Translations under genes and position numbers: made by a program | Notes under the pieces: generated by a model | What the model was told of the DNA's origin: nothing | Databases searched by the model: none | Seen by the model: the letters and a program-made list of their open reading frames with translations, nothing else | Shown: piece by piece, positions 41,389-53,800 of the stretch | Position numbering within the stretch: position 1 is the stretch's first letter | Layout of the letters: the number at the start of each line of letters is the position of its first letter | From: Craspedostauros australis | Lineage: Eukaryota > Bacillariophyta > Bacillariophyceae > Mastogloiales > Achnanthaceae | Direction: 5' to 3' | Length of the DNA stretch: 64,000 bases | NCBI GenBank assembly: GCA_026770025.1 | Contig: JAMXDE010000012.1 | Location: forward strand, 1,984,001 to 2,048,000

Positions 41389-43107
41389 ATGAACGACCAA
41401 CACCCACCCGAACCAACAAAGAGCGCCTACTGGTCACGAGAAGGCGAGGACGCTGGCTACCTCGTGCAACTGTTCCACAACAACACCTACGACGCCGCCA
41501 CCTTCGACAAGTTCTGTTTGGATCACCGCAGTTGGCTGAGCAAGTACAAGAAGGAGACGCTTCGGAAGAACTACGGAAAAGTCTGGGACCGCTACGTTCA
41601 CTGGGGCAGAGATCCAACAAAGAGTAAGTGCGCACCTGCCTTGTCACTGTCATTGCCATGGTCACAGTCTCGGTCACTGCCATTCACTTCATGCACACAC
41701 ACACTCACACCCATTGCAGCCTTCTCTCCTTCCTTTGGTCGCCGCTACGGATTGACACTCGCAAGCACTGAAACCGAGCGCCAGAGCATCGCTGGAGCTG
41801 TCGCAACAGACTTCGTCCCCGGACAATCACTTCGCCCACCACCCACCAGCCGCCGCAATTGGGAAAGCATCAACAGTCCCCCCAACACCAGTACCCGAGC
41901 TGGACGTGACTACTTTGGGAACACAGAACTGGAAAGTGACGACGGCGGAATTGTGTTTTCTGAGGCAGAAAGCGAGCCCCAGCCATCCCCAACATCAAAC
42001 AACACACGTCAAAACATGAAGTCAGCACCAAAGCAGGCTGCCACCAGCAAAAAGACCACCTTTGCAATGGATAGCCTGAAGAGTGCACTAAAGGAGGTAT
42101 CAGCTCCACCATCCATCCTCCTGCCAACTGACTACTTTGAAATTCCCAATCAGACTGATCCTTCTCACCCAGCAGCATCTACTGTGTCTGCTTTTGGTGT
42201 TTTCACTGATGTGCTGAGTGGCATGGATCATGAGTGTGTCCAATTCTTCGTTGAGGGAGAAAACACCATTCGCATCGAGTACAAACTCCCCTCTGAATCT
42301 TTCCGCGCCCCCAATCGTCTTGGCAACTCGTTGAGCCGAATTGGTTTGGTCAGCAATGCACTGCAAACAACACTATCTAAGTACCACGGATCACTTGCGC
42401 CCTTCCCAGGCAGCCGCAACAGCAGGCTTCACATCCAACGTGTTGTATTGCCCCACACGATCCAACCGGACTTTCGCTCCGGTGATACTAATCGCTTGTT
42501 CCACCCTCTTCGCTTCAACGAATCCCCATGCATCCCCACCATCACTCGTCGCGGCACAAAGACGATGTATTGCTTGGTCATGGCAAAGCCGGACAAACTG
42601 GTGGAGTTCGTCTGCGACAACACGCGTGTCAAACAGTTCGACATGTACGAAGGGCCTGATTCCAATGATGACGATTCCGATGACAGTGACACTTCGGGAA
42701 CAACAAACAAACAATCCACTCGCAGAACTCGAGAATCCGGAAACCAGTCGAGCCGAATCAACAAGAAGCCAAGAACCAGAAGCGATTCGCGCCGACTTAA
42801 CGCGGACATGATGGTGGCAGCCAAATTCCCAAGCAACATCAGCATGAAGAGCAACTGCAAGAAGGGTACCACCGCAAGTATCCGTAGTACCCGCAGCGAC
42901 CACACTGGTAGTACCCGCCGCAGCAACCGCAGCAAGAGCAGTCACAGCGCCAACAGCAGCCACAACAGGAAGAGCAACATGGCATACTACCACGATGATG
43001 GTACCGATAGTGACAGCAGCATTTTGTCCGAGGTGAGCACCATTGCAGATGTCAATGAGCCAACAACCCCCAGCAACGACACCTTCTTCTCCTCCAATGA
43101 AGACTGA
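41389..43107 (+). CDS. Transposon partner protein, putative DNA-binding (2 exons)
   Basis: I join 41389-41623 and 41720-43107 across a 96-nt intron (donor GTAAGT, acceptor TTGCAG), giving 540 residues; read-through is also open. The N-terminus (residues ~12-75: YWSREGEDAGYLVQLF, FCLDHRSWLSKYKKETLRKN) is a compact helical region of the size of a Myb/SANT-like domain. The middle (around 200-370) looks folded; the C-terminal third is acidic then Ser/Arg/Lys-rich, like a nuclear protein. Its divergent arrangement with the transposase at 39151-40625 matches PIF/Harbinger elements, which need a second, Myb-like protein for nuclear import and DNA binding. Family not firmly recognised; the role is inferred from context. 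Confidence 0.65.
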   Translation: MNDQHPPEPTKSAYWSREGEDAGYLVQLFHNNTYDAATFDKFCLDHRSWLSKYKKETLRKNYGKVWDRYVHWGRDPTKSKCAPALSLSLPWSQSRSLPFTSCTHTLTPIAAFSPSFGRRYGLTLASTETERQSIAGAVATDFVPGQSLRPPPTSRRNWESINSPPNTSTRAGRDYFGNTELESDDGGIVFSEAESEPQPSPTSNNTRQNMKSAPKQAATSKKTTFAMDSLKSALKEVSAPPSILLPTDYFEIPNQTDPSHPAASTVSAFGVFTDVLSGMDHECVQFFVEGENTIRIEYKLPSESFRAPNRLGNSLSRIGLVSNALQTTLSKYHGSLAPFPGSRNSRLHIQRVVLPHTIQPDFRSGDTNRLFHPLRFNESPCIPTITRRGTKTMYCLVMAKPDKLVEFVCDNTRVKQFDMYEGPDSNDDDSDDSDTSGTTNKQSTRRTRESGNQSSRINKKPRTRSDSRRLNADMMVAAKFPSNISMKSNCKKGTTASIRSTRSDHTGSTRRSNRSKSSHSANSSHNRKSNMAYYHDDGTDSDSSILSEVSTIADVNEPTTPSNDTFFSSNED

Positions 43108-46100
43108 TGAGCTCGAATGACACAACACAGTAGCGAGCGCAGAATCTACAAATTAAGCCTGCGCTCATGACCCGAACGGCTGTCCACCACGAAACAACCG
43201 TAACAATATTTAGCAGTAACAAATCACACACATTCCACAATCGTCTTGCCTGTGCGCCATTTTTCCGTGTGCCCCAGGGCCAATGTGGGCTGTACGTACA
43301 TACGAACTGCAAGTTGCGTCTCTTCCTCATCTAGTGAGGAACTCGCGCAGAGAAGCCATCAGGATCGTTGATGATAGCCACCGCCATCGCTCCCAGTGCA
43401 CTTCGCAGACGTGCGTTCCATCTCTGATGGCATGTTGTTCTTCTCTACTCCTCCGCCAGCAAACGATGTCATTGTGCTCTTGGTTCCCACTTGCGCCATT
43501 CTTTGTTGTTGTTGTTGTTGCTGCTGCTGCCGCGTTCGATACTCTGCCAAAGCGGCAGCGGATGAGCATTCCTTCTGTGTCCCGTCTCAAGCAAAGCATG
43601 GCGAAGTATCTCAGGCTTATTGGATTTGGAAACTCTCTGAATTATCCTCCCGCGACTGTGCTTGGGCTCAACGGCAATTCACACCAAATTGGCGTCATGC
43701 TTCGGTTATTGCGCTCGGTATGCCACCTATTACTTCAACGTCCTTGTCGTCGTCCTCGGAGCTCGTGATGGAAAACAACTGTGGACTGCGCAGGCTTTGT
43801 CGGTTGTCTCGTCTGGGAAACAGAGAGCCAGAGAGGCGGTGAGATTTGGGCGGAGCCGGATTTGATTGCGCAAAGGAGATCGTGGATTGCACGACTACGA
43901 GCAGCAGCGGATGCGGAACTGACTCCTTCTGTGCGACCGCGCTATCCAAGCCAAATACGAGTACGACATAGTACACTATGACTACAGCAAGAGGTACATT
44001 GGAATAGAGTACGCGTACGTACGCGTATTGTGGAAATGGCTCGTGCTGTGCTGTGAAGCTGTTCGCAACAGGAGAGGAGACCAGCTCATCGCCAATCGCC
44101 CAGCATGTCGCACCGAGCCACTGTGCGACCTACTGTACAGCACATCTGCTGCTCCACCTCGTAGCTGCTACCGCGCCGATGGTACTTGTAGTGGGAGATA
44201 CGTGTGCTCTGATCGCACGTGCACGACACACTCCAAGCAATGATGGCGCGGTATCTGGCTGCCACACAAAGCACGACAAGTGGAGGACATCCGGATTCAC
44301 ATCGCTTTCACGAAACGCGAACGCCACATTGGTCGGCCATGCGGCTCGACATGAATTCTCCTTTCGCCCCCACTTCATCTCTGGGGAGGCCGCAGAGAAT
44401 CCCCAAGGAAGAGGCCAAAACCGAACACCGCCGAACAAAGGACATCGAAACAAACGCAAAGAAGGTCTTGCGATGATCCACTGCCTCGCCTCTTGCGAAG
44501 GGCGTCCGATCGACCCAAACAGGGGCAGATCAAACACGGAAGTATCGCATTCTGCGGCCACGATGCATGGAATGTCGCAACTATCAACGGTACCGAGCTC
44601 TACTTGTACGAGCTACATCGCGACAGCGTGCTCTGCACGTACTCTGCTCGGTCTTGTTTTTGAGATCTGCGCCTGAGAGAATGCTGACGTCGCTGTCACA
44701 GGACTTTAAGCCTGTCACCTTCTCTGTGACGACGGCGAGGACTTGAAGTCGAAAAGCGTCTCTTCGCTCTCTTGTTTTGTTTTTCTTCTTTGCTCCTTCC
44801 TCCGTTGGACCATTGTTCCATGTGGTCTCTTCGCCGCCGCGGGTATTGCTCGTATGAATCTCAGGGTGCGGCGCACAAGAGTCCTTCCTGCACCAGCACG
44901 AGTGCCGTGCTGTGCTCGGGCACTCACGTGCATGGCGACAGCAACGGAATGGAGCGCTCCGACTGCAATCGCACCAGAGCGGACCATGTTCTGTTTAGGA
45001 TGGCGACCGTTTGCCGCCGCCTGAATATTCGCAATGCAGTCGTCAGCACTGTGTGCTGCTGTCTGTCTGGTGATGCAACGAGCATACTGATCAGTTCGTC
45101 AGCCTGTCTCATCGTGTACTCTTCCAACATTTCTACCATGCGCACATGCATCCAACTCCCAACTTCTACGCCCATCAACCAGCACAAAACACTCGCGAAG
45201 CATGGGTCCCGGAGTACTCGCTCGGGCAGCAACACAACACAACACAACACGATGCAACGCAATCCACCAACAAGGAGCGACAGTGAAATGTACTCTCTTG
45301 TGTGTGCGTGCATGTTTTTCGCGCTGCTGCTGTTTGCGTCACATGGGATCCACGATGCTCACAAAATGATGATTAGGTGGCTTGTGCACAACTGTATTTC
45401 TGAAGCCGAGGAAAGAATGTGTCACGACAGTTCTGATGTTGTCATCTATGCGGAAGAACAACAATCGTGTTCTCCAGACATCATTCCGGTCACAGGTGTG
45501 GTCCAATGATAAGCGTCCATTTCCACCTTTCACGAACTTATGAGGCTGCAAAGAAGAACACCCAAGTCACCGTGGAACATGAAGAATGAATTCCAAATAG
45601 CCGAGAGTTTTGAAGCGACTGCACGCACAATGGGATCACGAAAAAACAGACAATCCGTCACGATGATGGGCAAACACCGTTATCCAAATGTTCGCCACTC
45701 TGCTGAGGCTGCAGAAATCGCTGAGAAATTACCTGGGGATGGCGTCCGCACGTAGTGTCCGCCAGAGTGCCCCCGTTGGTCCCACAACTCGAACACAACG
45801 ATTCACCAAAGCGGCCATAGCACACCTACCACGCTCGTATCAGTACAATAGCAACACAACAGAAGACCACAGCGCATCGTACCGCACGGCACCGCACCGC
45901 ACCGCACCGCACCACGCCAAACAAAAACAACCAGAACCGCCTCGCTGCGATTGACCAGCAAGAAAATCGCCAACAACCGTCCACCACCGTCTATCAGCAC
46001 CAACCACCAAGAAGGCCGATACGCAGGCAGCAACAGTGGCAGGAACAGCGAGAGGAGCAGCTCCGGACGGGAGAGTCGAGTCAGCGGCATCGCACACATA

Positions 46101-46116
46101 AACGAACACTTTTGAC
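43108..46116. other. 3.0 kb without a supported gene
   Basis: Only short frames occur apart from the weak candidate at 43427-43768. Features seen: a GTT/GCT triplet run at 43504-43531, a GTACGCGTACGTACGC palindromic stretch near 44009-44027, a CAACA repeat at 45230-45252 and CACCG repeats at 45891-45912. The right end of the second transposon is presumably between 43108 and about 43330. Confidence 0.35.
43427..43768 (+). CDS. Small ORF with signal-like leader, doubtful
   Basis: A 113-codon ATG frame that starts with a hydrophobic leader (WFPLAPFFVVVVVAAAAAF) and continues with a basic, helical-looking stretch (RLKQSMAKYLRLIGFGNSL). The leader coincides with a triplet microsatellite, which can mimic a signal peptide. 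A GTATGC donor follows at about 43719, so a spliced longer protein is possible. No family recognised. Confidence 0.25.
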   Translation: MACCSSLLLRQQTMSLCSWFPLAPFFVVVVVAAAAAFDTLPKRQRMSIPSVSRLKQSMAKYLRLIGFGNSLNYPPATVLGLNGNSHQIGVMLRLLRSVCHLLLQRPCRRPRSS

Positions 46117-48273
46117 ATGATCCTCATGATGGAAAACACTAACTTTGCAGCAGGATTCGACGCCACTGCCCCAAATACCGAACAAGATCAACATGATGCG
46201 AATGCGGAAGGTAACAGCGCAGCCACATCAGTGATGCGAGGCTCGAATACGATCACCAATCCGACGACGCATTCTACTGCTACCTCATCAGCCGGCACTC
46301 GACAATCACGCGGCAGGAATCTGCAAAGCTACATGCGCAGTGGCCCCAGTTGGGCACAGCCAAATCGTTCTATCGACGCTCAGCCTGAAGGCCATGCTCA
46401 TGCTCATGCTCATGCTCGTATCCAACCGCCGGCTGTGTCAGTCACGAATATCGGCGCGGCAGCCAGGGACAGCGCCGGAAAAAGTGCCGAACCATATCAG
46501 ATTGGTAACATCTTGAATGTGGGGAGCCAACCAATCCAAGGAGATGGGCCGAGCACAACAATCAAAGAGATGCCAAAGGATGCACTGAGATACCTGCCGC
46601 AGCACTTCGAACCTGGCGTGTGGGATGTGATCTGCCAGCGAGGAAGACAGAATTTCAATCACAGTAAGTGCGAAAGCGACCATCTTGGTAAATGCACAGG
46701 GAGATGCCTGAAGGTATCAAATAGAGGACTTAGTGTCGCGAATGGTGATGCTATGCCACTTGGTCTTCTTCTCGAATGCTCTTCTTGACGAGATGTTTGG
46801 TCAGTGCCGTGGGTGGCAGGGCGCTCAAGGCCATATGTCAAGATGTGCGCACCCAGCGCCAACCTCAGATCCTCAATCGAAGCATTAGATCCTGCTCCTG
46901 TTCTTCTTTTGCGAGGGTGATGCCGGTGACTATTCATCCTGCTCGTGCATATGCAGCACTCGCTATCTGCAAATCAATCATAGCCAGCCAATCCTCACTC
47001 TCGTGTTGTCGTTACGCCCAATGTCCTTGAAATTGTGAATCTGACTTCGTCTCGATACGGTGCGACTCAATCGCCTGAAACAGTCGGAAACATCAAGCTT
47101 CGCCTCCTGGCTGAGAATTATCTGCAGCAATACAAGGTGGCGAAATGCAAGAAACAGAAGTCGATCGTTGTCACTGCCATCATCGAGATCGTTCGCGATC
47201 AGGCGAGGCAGATTGGTGGCTGTGGATTCATTCGGAGGGTAAGTAGAGCATCGGGCTCGTCACGTGCGTCTTGGTGGGCCTGCGGACCTCCAGACCTGCA
47301 ATACAGGCGATCTCGGCCGTCTGGATGGTGTTTAGCACGAAACTACAACAATCTTGATGATCCAGCTTCAATGATTGCTGCGTCAGCGAGCTAGCGTATG
47401 GTCATGCCACAAGCGTCATATCACTGCTCAAATTGCCTTCATCCCATTGCTTGTCGAAACTATCCATTTCACTCTTTCACTTGCATTACGCACTGCATTG
47501 CATTGATCATGTTGACTGTTGACCTTTGGCAACTGCAGGATTTCTTGAATCGCAGGTGGTTTGAAATTACAGACAAGATCGCGAGAGAGAAGATTGGTCA
47601 GAGCTTGCGTGACGCTGTCAACAATGAAAAACAGCGCAATGGGCTGCAGCAGCAACTGAATGCACGCACCGCATGTGCGGGACCTACCGGATCACCACCA
47701 ACAGCACCAAAAGGTACTGCCAGGCATGTTCAGTCCCTTCAAACGCTGCTTCCTCAGCACACAGCTGTCTTGCCCATCTCCGGTTCTCTCCCCAACAACG
47801 CACCAGCAGCCTTCACGGTCGGTGCGATGCCAATGTATTCTGCAATCTCTCACCTCGCCACGAGCCAACCGGCTTCTGCGCCTTCACATGCTGGTGCATC
47901 TCCAGCAGTGCAACCTCAGATCAACGAACGTGCGCTTCCCATCGATCGCAGTTATCTCATTCCAGCTGGAAGCACCGAGAGTAGCCACCAGTCCTTCGCC
48001 GGCAGAGTAAACGATTCCACTGTCTCGCAGCGGGAGCCAGCATCTTTGCAATCTTTCCGTCGCGGCCAGGCCCAACGGCCGGCGAGGTCGGCTGACGCAT
48101 TCGCGGCATGGACGATCAAAGACTTCGAACCAAACCCCATACATCGTCAAGAATCGATACTGGGAAGCAACATTCCAAGTAGGAGGAGCAACAGCAGTGG
48201 TAACAACAGCAGCAAGAGAAAGTCAGAAGATGATTGTTCCAACAAACCGCACACCAAACGGACGCATCGATGA
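46117..48273 (+). CDS. DUF6824-like domain protein (3 exons)
   Basis: Exons 46117-46663, 47084-47238 and 47539-48273 (GTAAGT donors, CAG acceptors; phases 1 and 0) join in frame to 478 residues. The join creates a DUF6824-like domain: FEPGVWDVICQRGRQNFNHIGN (split across exons 1 and 2), KLRLLAENYLQQYKVAKCKK, IIEIVRDQ, GGCGFIRR, then exon 3 DFLNRRWFEITDKIAREKI and GQSLRDAVN. The canonical form in diatoms has CGRGGGTNNHxGN; here it is CQRGRQNFNHIGN, so the glycine run is lost. Flanks are low complexity, including a HAHAHAHA run (46396-46418). DUF6824 proteins are abundant in diatoms and thought to be regulators, but the function is unknown. Neighbouring transposase genes suggest this may be a transposon-associated copy. 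Confidence 0.75.
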
Positions 48274-49313
48274 ATGCCCAAGCACAACCGATCAGTGATT
48301 CCGCCATGTGACGAGGGCACATCATCACTCTGATCTCCTCACCTCCACTTCATCCTGGGCCGTCGAATGCCACCACGGCGAGAAGGGTGAATCACACATG
48401 TATCACTTACCAACGGAACTGATGGCGTTATGAACCATCAGCTGCGTGCTGATGTGCGAGTCAGCATGCGCACTTCGCTCACACGTTCGTATGGGTGGAC
48501 ACGTGAATGAAATGCTCGCGACGTGCTGTTGGTGGCCTATCGATTCGGCTCTTGGCGGATGAGTGGCGGTGTTCAGGAGATTGTAATGTTGTTGGGGTAA
48601 ATGATCACATGTGGTGTATCATCATTATCATCATCCTAGTCGTCTTCTTTAATTTCTTCCTTGTTGTCTTCCTTGGTGTCATTATCATCATCGTTCCTGA
48701 TCCCTTGTTCCAATGCTCTGCTCTTGTTCAATCTGTCAACCTTGCAAGGTACGCTGACAATTTCATGTGAGAGGCGGGACAACGGCATCACGCAAACAGA
48801 TTCGCAGAGCGCCTTCCGTTGTCGCGTCTTGCGAGCTTTGTTTGACTGACACAGAACTTCAGCCAGCGAATTGTCTCCACCCCCAATCAGAATCCACGAA
48901 ATATCGTTTCCTGACCAACATGAGGGTGTCCCAGTTCGACAGTAGGGAGATATCGCATGTAAAATGAAGCCACCCCTGGAACCTGTCGTGGTGACAACCA
49001 GTGGGGATCTCTCCCCAAATGTTCGCATTCGTGTTGGATCTTGGAGGGACTGGATTTAGTCTGTGTAGTCGTACATGTGGGTCGTGATTGATGCCTACCT
49101 TCGTGCTTCAGCAGATATCGTTGGCGCCACATTTCCATCCCGAAGCCGTACGAGATGATGGCAAACTATTTCTTGTTGTTCTCCTGTGCGGGGGCACGAT
49201 ACTTTTGGTCCACACATTCTCCCTGCCTCCTCCTGCCTATCTTCCCTCGCCTATTTGCTGCGTTTCAGTTCCGCTTGAGTGCTTCTCTCTTCCCTTCGTC
49301 ACCTTCTCTTCGC
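48274..49313. other. About 1 kb between the DUF6824-like gene and the DDE transposase
   Basis: No convincing gene. A minus-strand ATG frame 49028-48636 (130 codons, ending in an acidic Asp/Glu/Lys tail) is open but of unknown worth. The transposase frame also extends upstream to an ATG at 49155, adding a hydrophobic stretch. Confidence 0.35.
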
Positions 49314-50528
49314 ATGCCTCGCCGCGTCTGGAACTGTCTTCCCGAGCGTCAGGCTTGCTCTGAGGCAAAGGATATGTTCATCGACGCGGCCACATGGCTG
49401 TCACAGGTCCACATCGACGAACTTGACGACGACGACATCGAGACCTTCGTCCAGCACTTCGGCAACGTCATGGCCCTCGGGATCCATGCTTTGCGATTGC
49501 AGCGCCAATACCTTCTCCCCATGCAGCCACCTCGGCGTCATTCAAATCGCGGCGTCACCATTCGTCAGATCCGCGATGGAGAGGATATCGACCACTTTCG
49601 GTTCCGCAAGGACCATCTGCGACGGTTGGTCGTTGCCTTTTGGCCCAAATTTCAGGCTGTATCCGGTGAGCAAGACCCCACCTCCATAGAGGTCAAGAAC
49701 CGTTTGACGGTCTCCTTTGAAGTTGGCTTCCTGATCATGATCTATCGATTGGCGCATCGAGGTCGGTTTTGCGACATGGAGGACCGTTTTGACATGGATG
49801 TCAATCGGCTTTCGTGCATCTGTGGCACCTTCTTTTTCTACTTTCATGCCATTGCAGCTCCATACCTCAGCGACCTGGGGTTGTTCCAGCCTCGGTTCGC
49901 CTCTTACGCTCACAACGTCAGTGTGCTCACAAAGGACTTGGTGGACAACATTATTGGATTCGTCGATGGGACATTCAGTGCAACATGTCGGCCGACGTAC
50001 AACCAACGGATGGCATACTCTGGGCACAAGCACATGCACGGAATTAAGTTCCAGGGTATTGTTGGTGCAGATGGCTTGATCCTGCATTATTATGGTCCTA
50101 TCCTTGGAAGCCGCCATGATTCCTTCATGCTCCGCGAGAGTGGCGTCGAGCCGCGGATGAGAGAATTGATGCCACTTCCAGGGTTCCAAAGGCCATACCG
50201 TTTGTACGGTGATCCAGCATATGCCACAACAGCATACGTGCTTGGTGCATTTCGAAACACAGTTGAGGGTTCCCCTGAAGCTCTGTGCAACAGGGACATG
50301 TCCTCTGCGCGAATCTGCGTCGAATGGGAGTTCATGGAGATTGGTAAATCGTTTCCCTTCCTCGATGTGAAGAACCAAATGAAAATCTATTGGAACCCCC
50401 TCACACACATGCACTACATTGCGGCATTCCTCACAAACTTCCGTTGCATCTTCTATGGCAATGAACAATCTGCACGGTATACTTCTGCAAAGCTCACAGC
50501 AGAGGAGTACCTTGCCTTGGTACCATGA
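49314..50528 (+). CDS. Harbinger-type DDE transposase
   Basis: A 404-residue protein from the ATG at 49314 (MPRRVWNC); the frame is open back to an ATG at 49155, whose extra 53 residues are hydrophobic and untypical. DDE_Tnp_4-type blocks: FVDGTFSATCRP (first D), MAYSGHKHMHGIKFQGIVG, GPILGSRHDSFMLRES, YRLYGDPAY (second D) and ARICVEWEFMEI (the E). N-terminal DNA-binding-like region with HFRFRKDHLRRLVVAFWP. The frame is intact to the end (SARYTSAKLTAEEYLALVP), so it could be functional. The IS4EU-like copy at 39151-40625 belongs to a different lineage. Confidence 0.85.
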   Translation: MPRRVWNCLPERQACSEAKDMFIDAATWLSQVHIDELDDDDIETFVQHFGNVMALGIHALRLQRQYLLPMQPPRRHSNRGVTIRQIRDGEDIDHFRFRKDHLRRLVVAFWPKFQAVSGEQDPTSIEVKNRLTVSFEVGFLIMIYRLAHRGRFCDMEDRFDMDVNRLSCICGTFFFYFHAIAAPYLSDLGLFQPRFASYAHNVSVLTKDLVDNIIGFVDGTFSATCRPTYNQRMAYSGHKHMHGIKFQGIVGADGLILHYYGPILGSRHDSFMLRESGVEPRMRELMPLPGFQRPYRLYGDPAYATTAYVLGAFRNTVEGSPEALCNRDMSSARICVEWEFMEIGKSFPFLDVKNQMKIYWNPLTHMHYIAAFLTNFRCIFYGNEQSARYTSAKLTAEEYLALVP

Positions 50529-50804
50529 ATCACATCAACTAGTCTGATACACATAATACATATTTAGGCTCTGGCTATATTCAAATTCTCTCTCCATCTT
50601 GCGTGGGATGCTCCACGGTTGATTGGTTAGATAGTCAGCAGTGCCAGTGAAGTCAGCGGCTACGACCATGCAGCAAATACCGATCCACTACCATGTGTTC
50701 TGCCATGGATGGATTGGCAACACCAGCAGCAGCTTCGGTGGCCTTGCATTCCACAATCCATGGATGTGCAGCAACAGCAACCACGGCGAAGACTGTGACG
50801 ACCA
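50529..50804. other. Flank between transposase and satellite
   Basis: Short stretch with no gene; includes CAGCAGCAGC/CAACAGCAAC triplet runs leading into decayed satellite units. Confidence 0.4.
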
Positions 50805-53800
50805 TGCTGTGCCATGTGCCGCCGTTGCTCCTCATCCATCATTTGTAGATTGGATTGGACAGAGACAGTGACGGAGGCATGTCCAGCCGCGCGCACCATG
50901 TGGGGTCCATCGGCGTCAGTGCTCCTCCACCATCTAAGGATCAACAGTGGCGACGGCAGCGACGATCGAGTGGAGCATGCCATGCGCCATCATCACTGCT
51001 CCTCCATCATCCATTGATTGGCAGCGACGATGGCAGTGACGATGGCAGGGACGATCGCGCAGACCATGTGATGCGCTGCCATCTCTGCTCCTCCACCCAG
51101 GGATCGGCAACAACGATGGCAGTGACGATGGTGGGGACGATCGTGCCGAACATTCGATGCGCCACCATCTCTGCTCCTCCATTCATGGATCCGCAACGAC
51201 GATGACAGACACGATGACAGGGACGATTGTGCCGAACATTCGATGCGCCGCCATCTCTGCTCCTTCACTCATGGATCGGCAACGACGATGGCCGCGGCGA
51301 TGGCAGGGATGATTGTGCTGAACATTCGATGCGCCACCATCTCTGCTCCTCCATTCATGGATCCGCAACGACGATAGCAGACACGATGGTGGGGACGATC
51401 GTGCCGAACATTCGATGCGCCGCCATCTCTGCTCCTCCACCCAGGGATCGGCAACAACGATGGCAGTGACGATGGTGGAGACGATCGTGCCGAACATTCG
51501 ATGCGCCACCATCTCTGCTCCTCCACCCAGGGATCGGCAACGACGATGGCAGTGACGATGGTGGGGACGATTGTGCCGAACATTCGATGCGCCACCATCT
51601 CTGCTCCTCCATTCATGGATCCGCAACGACGATGGCAGTCACGATGGCAAGGACAATCGCGCGAAACATTCGATGCGCCTCCATCTCTGCTCCTCCATTC
51701 ATGGATCCGCAACGACGATAGCAGACACGATGGTGGGGACGATTGTGCCGAACATTCGATGCGCCACCATCTCTGCTCCTCCACCCAGGGATCGGCAACG
51801 ACGATGGCAGTGACGATGGTGAGGACGATCGTGCCGAACATTCGATGCGTCACCATCTCTGCTCCTCCATTCATGGACCCGCAACGACGATAGCAGACAC
51901 GATGGTGGGGACGATCGTGCCGAACATTCGATACGCTGCCATCTCTGCTCCTCCACCCAGGGATCGGCAACGACGATGGCAGTGACGATGGCAGGGACGA
52001 TTGTGCCGAACATTCGATGCGCCACCATCTCTGCTCCTCCATTCATGGATCCGCAACGACGATAGCAGACACGATGGTGGGGACGATCGTGCCGAACATT
52101 CGATGCGCCACCATCTCTGCTCCTCCACCCAGGGATCGGCAACGACGATAGCAGACACGATGGTGAGGACGATCGTGCCGAACATTCGATGCGTCACCAT
52201 CTCTGCTCCTCCATTCATGGACCCGCAACGACGATAGCAGACACGATGGTGGGGACGATTGTGCCGAACATTCGATGCGCCACCATCTCTGCTCCTCCAT
52301 TCATGGATCCGCAACGACGATGGCAGTCACGATGGCAAGGACAATCGCGCGAAACATTCGATGCGCCTCCATCTCTGCTCCTCCATTCATGGATCCGCAA
52401 CGACGATAGCAGACACGATGGTGGGGACGATTGTGCCGAACATTCGATGCGCCACCATCTCTGCTCCTCCATTCATGGATCCGCAACGACGATGGCAGTC
52501 ACGATGGCAAGGACAATCGCGCGAAACATTCGATGCGCCACCATCTCTGCTCCTCCATTCATGGATCGGCAACGACGATGGCAGTCACGATGGCAGGGAC
52601 GATTGTGCCGAACATTCGATGCGCCACCATCTCTGCTCCTCCACCCAGGGATCGGCAACGACGATAGCAGTGACGATGGTGGGGACGATCGTGCCGAACA
52701 TTCGATGCGTCACCATCTCTGCTCTTCCACTCATGGATCGGCAAGGACGATGGCCGCGGCGATGGTAGCGATGATGGCAGGGATGATTGTGCCGAACATT
52801 CGATGCGCCGCCATCGCTCCTCCTCCATTCATAGATCTGCAACGACGATGGCAGTCACGATGGCAGGGACGATCGCGCGGAACATTCGATGCGTCACCAT
52901 CTCTGCTCTTCCACTCATGGATCGGCAAGGATGATGGCCGCGGCGATGGCAGTGACGATATGATGGCAGGGATGATTGTGTTGAACATTCGATGCGCCAC
53001 CATCTCTGCTCCTCCACCCAGGGATGGGCAATGATGATGGCCGCAGCGATGGCAGTGATGATTGTGCCGAACATTCGATGCGCCACCATCTCTGCTCCTT
53101 CACTCATGGATCGGCAAGGACAATGGCAGTCACGATGGCAGTGACGATGGTGGGGAACATTCGATGCGCCACCATCTCTGCTCCTTCACTCATGGATCGG
53201 CAATGATGATGGCCGCGGCGATGGCATTGACGATGGTGCCGAACATTCGATGCGGCACCATCTCTGATCCTTCACTCATGGATTGGCAAGGACGATGGCG
53301 ACGACGATGGTAGACACGATGGCAGGGATGATTGTGTCGAACATTCGATGCGCCACCATCTCTGCTCCTCCACCCAGGGAGCGGCAATGATGATGGCCGC
53401 GGCGATGGCAGTGATGATTGTGCCGAACATTCGATGCGCCATCATCTCTGCTCCTTCACTCATGTATCGGCAAGGATGATGGCCGCGACGATGGCCGCGA
53501 CGATGGCAGACACGATGACAGGGACGATCGCGCGGAACATTCGATGCGTCACCATCTCTGCTCCTTCACTCATAGATCGGCAAGGACAATGGCAGTCACG
53601 ATGGCAGTGACGATGGTGGGGAACATTCGATGCGCCACCATCTCTGCTCCTTCACCCATGGATCGGCAGTGACGATGGCCGCGGCGATGGCAGTGACGAT
53701 GGTGCCGAACATTCGATGCGCCACCATCTCTGCTCCTTCACCCATGGATCGGCAGTGACGATGGCCGCGGCGATGGCAGTGACGATGGTGCCGAACATTC

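Noticed and set aside
45840-46166. 108-codon minus frame with GAVRCGAVR repeats
   Set aside because: Produced by the CACCG tandem repeat at 45891-45912.
51269-53034. Long open frames of 147-281 codons on both strands
   Set aside because: They run through the 86-bp satellite, repeat the same phrases and overlap each other in all phases; treated as satellite, not genes.
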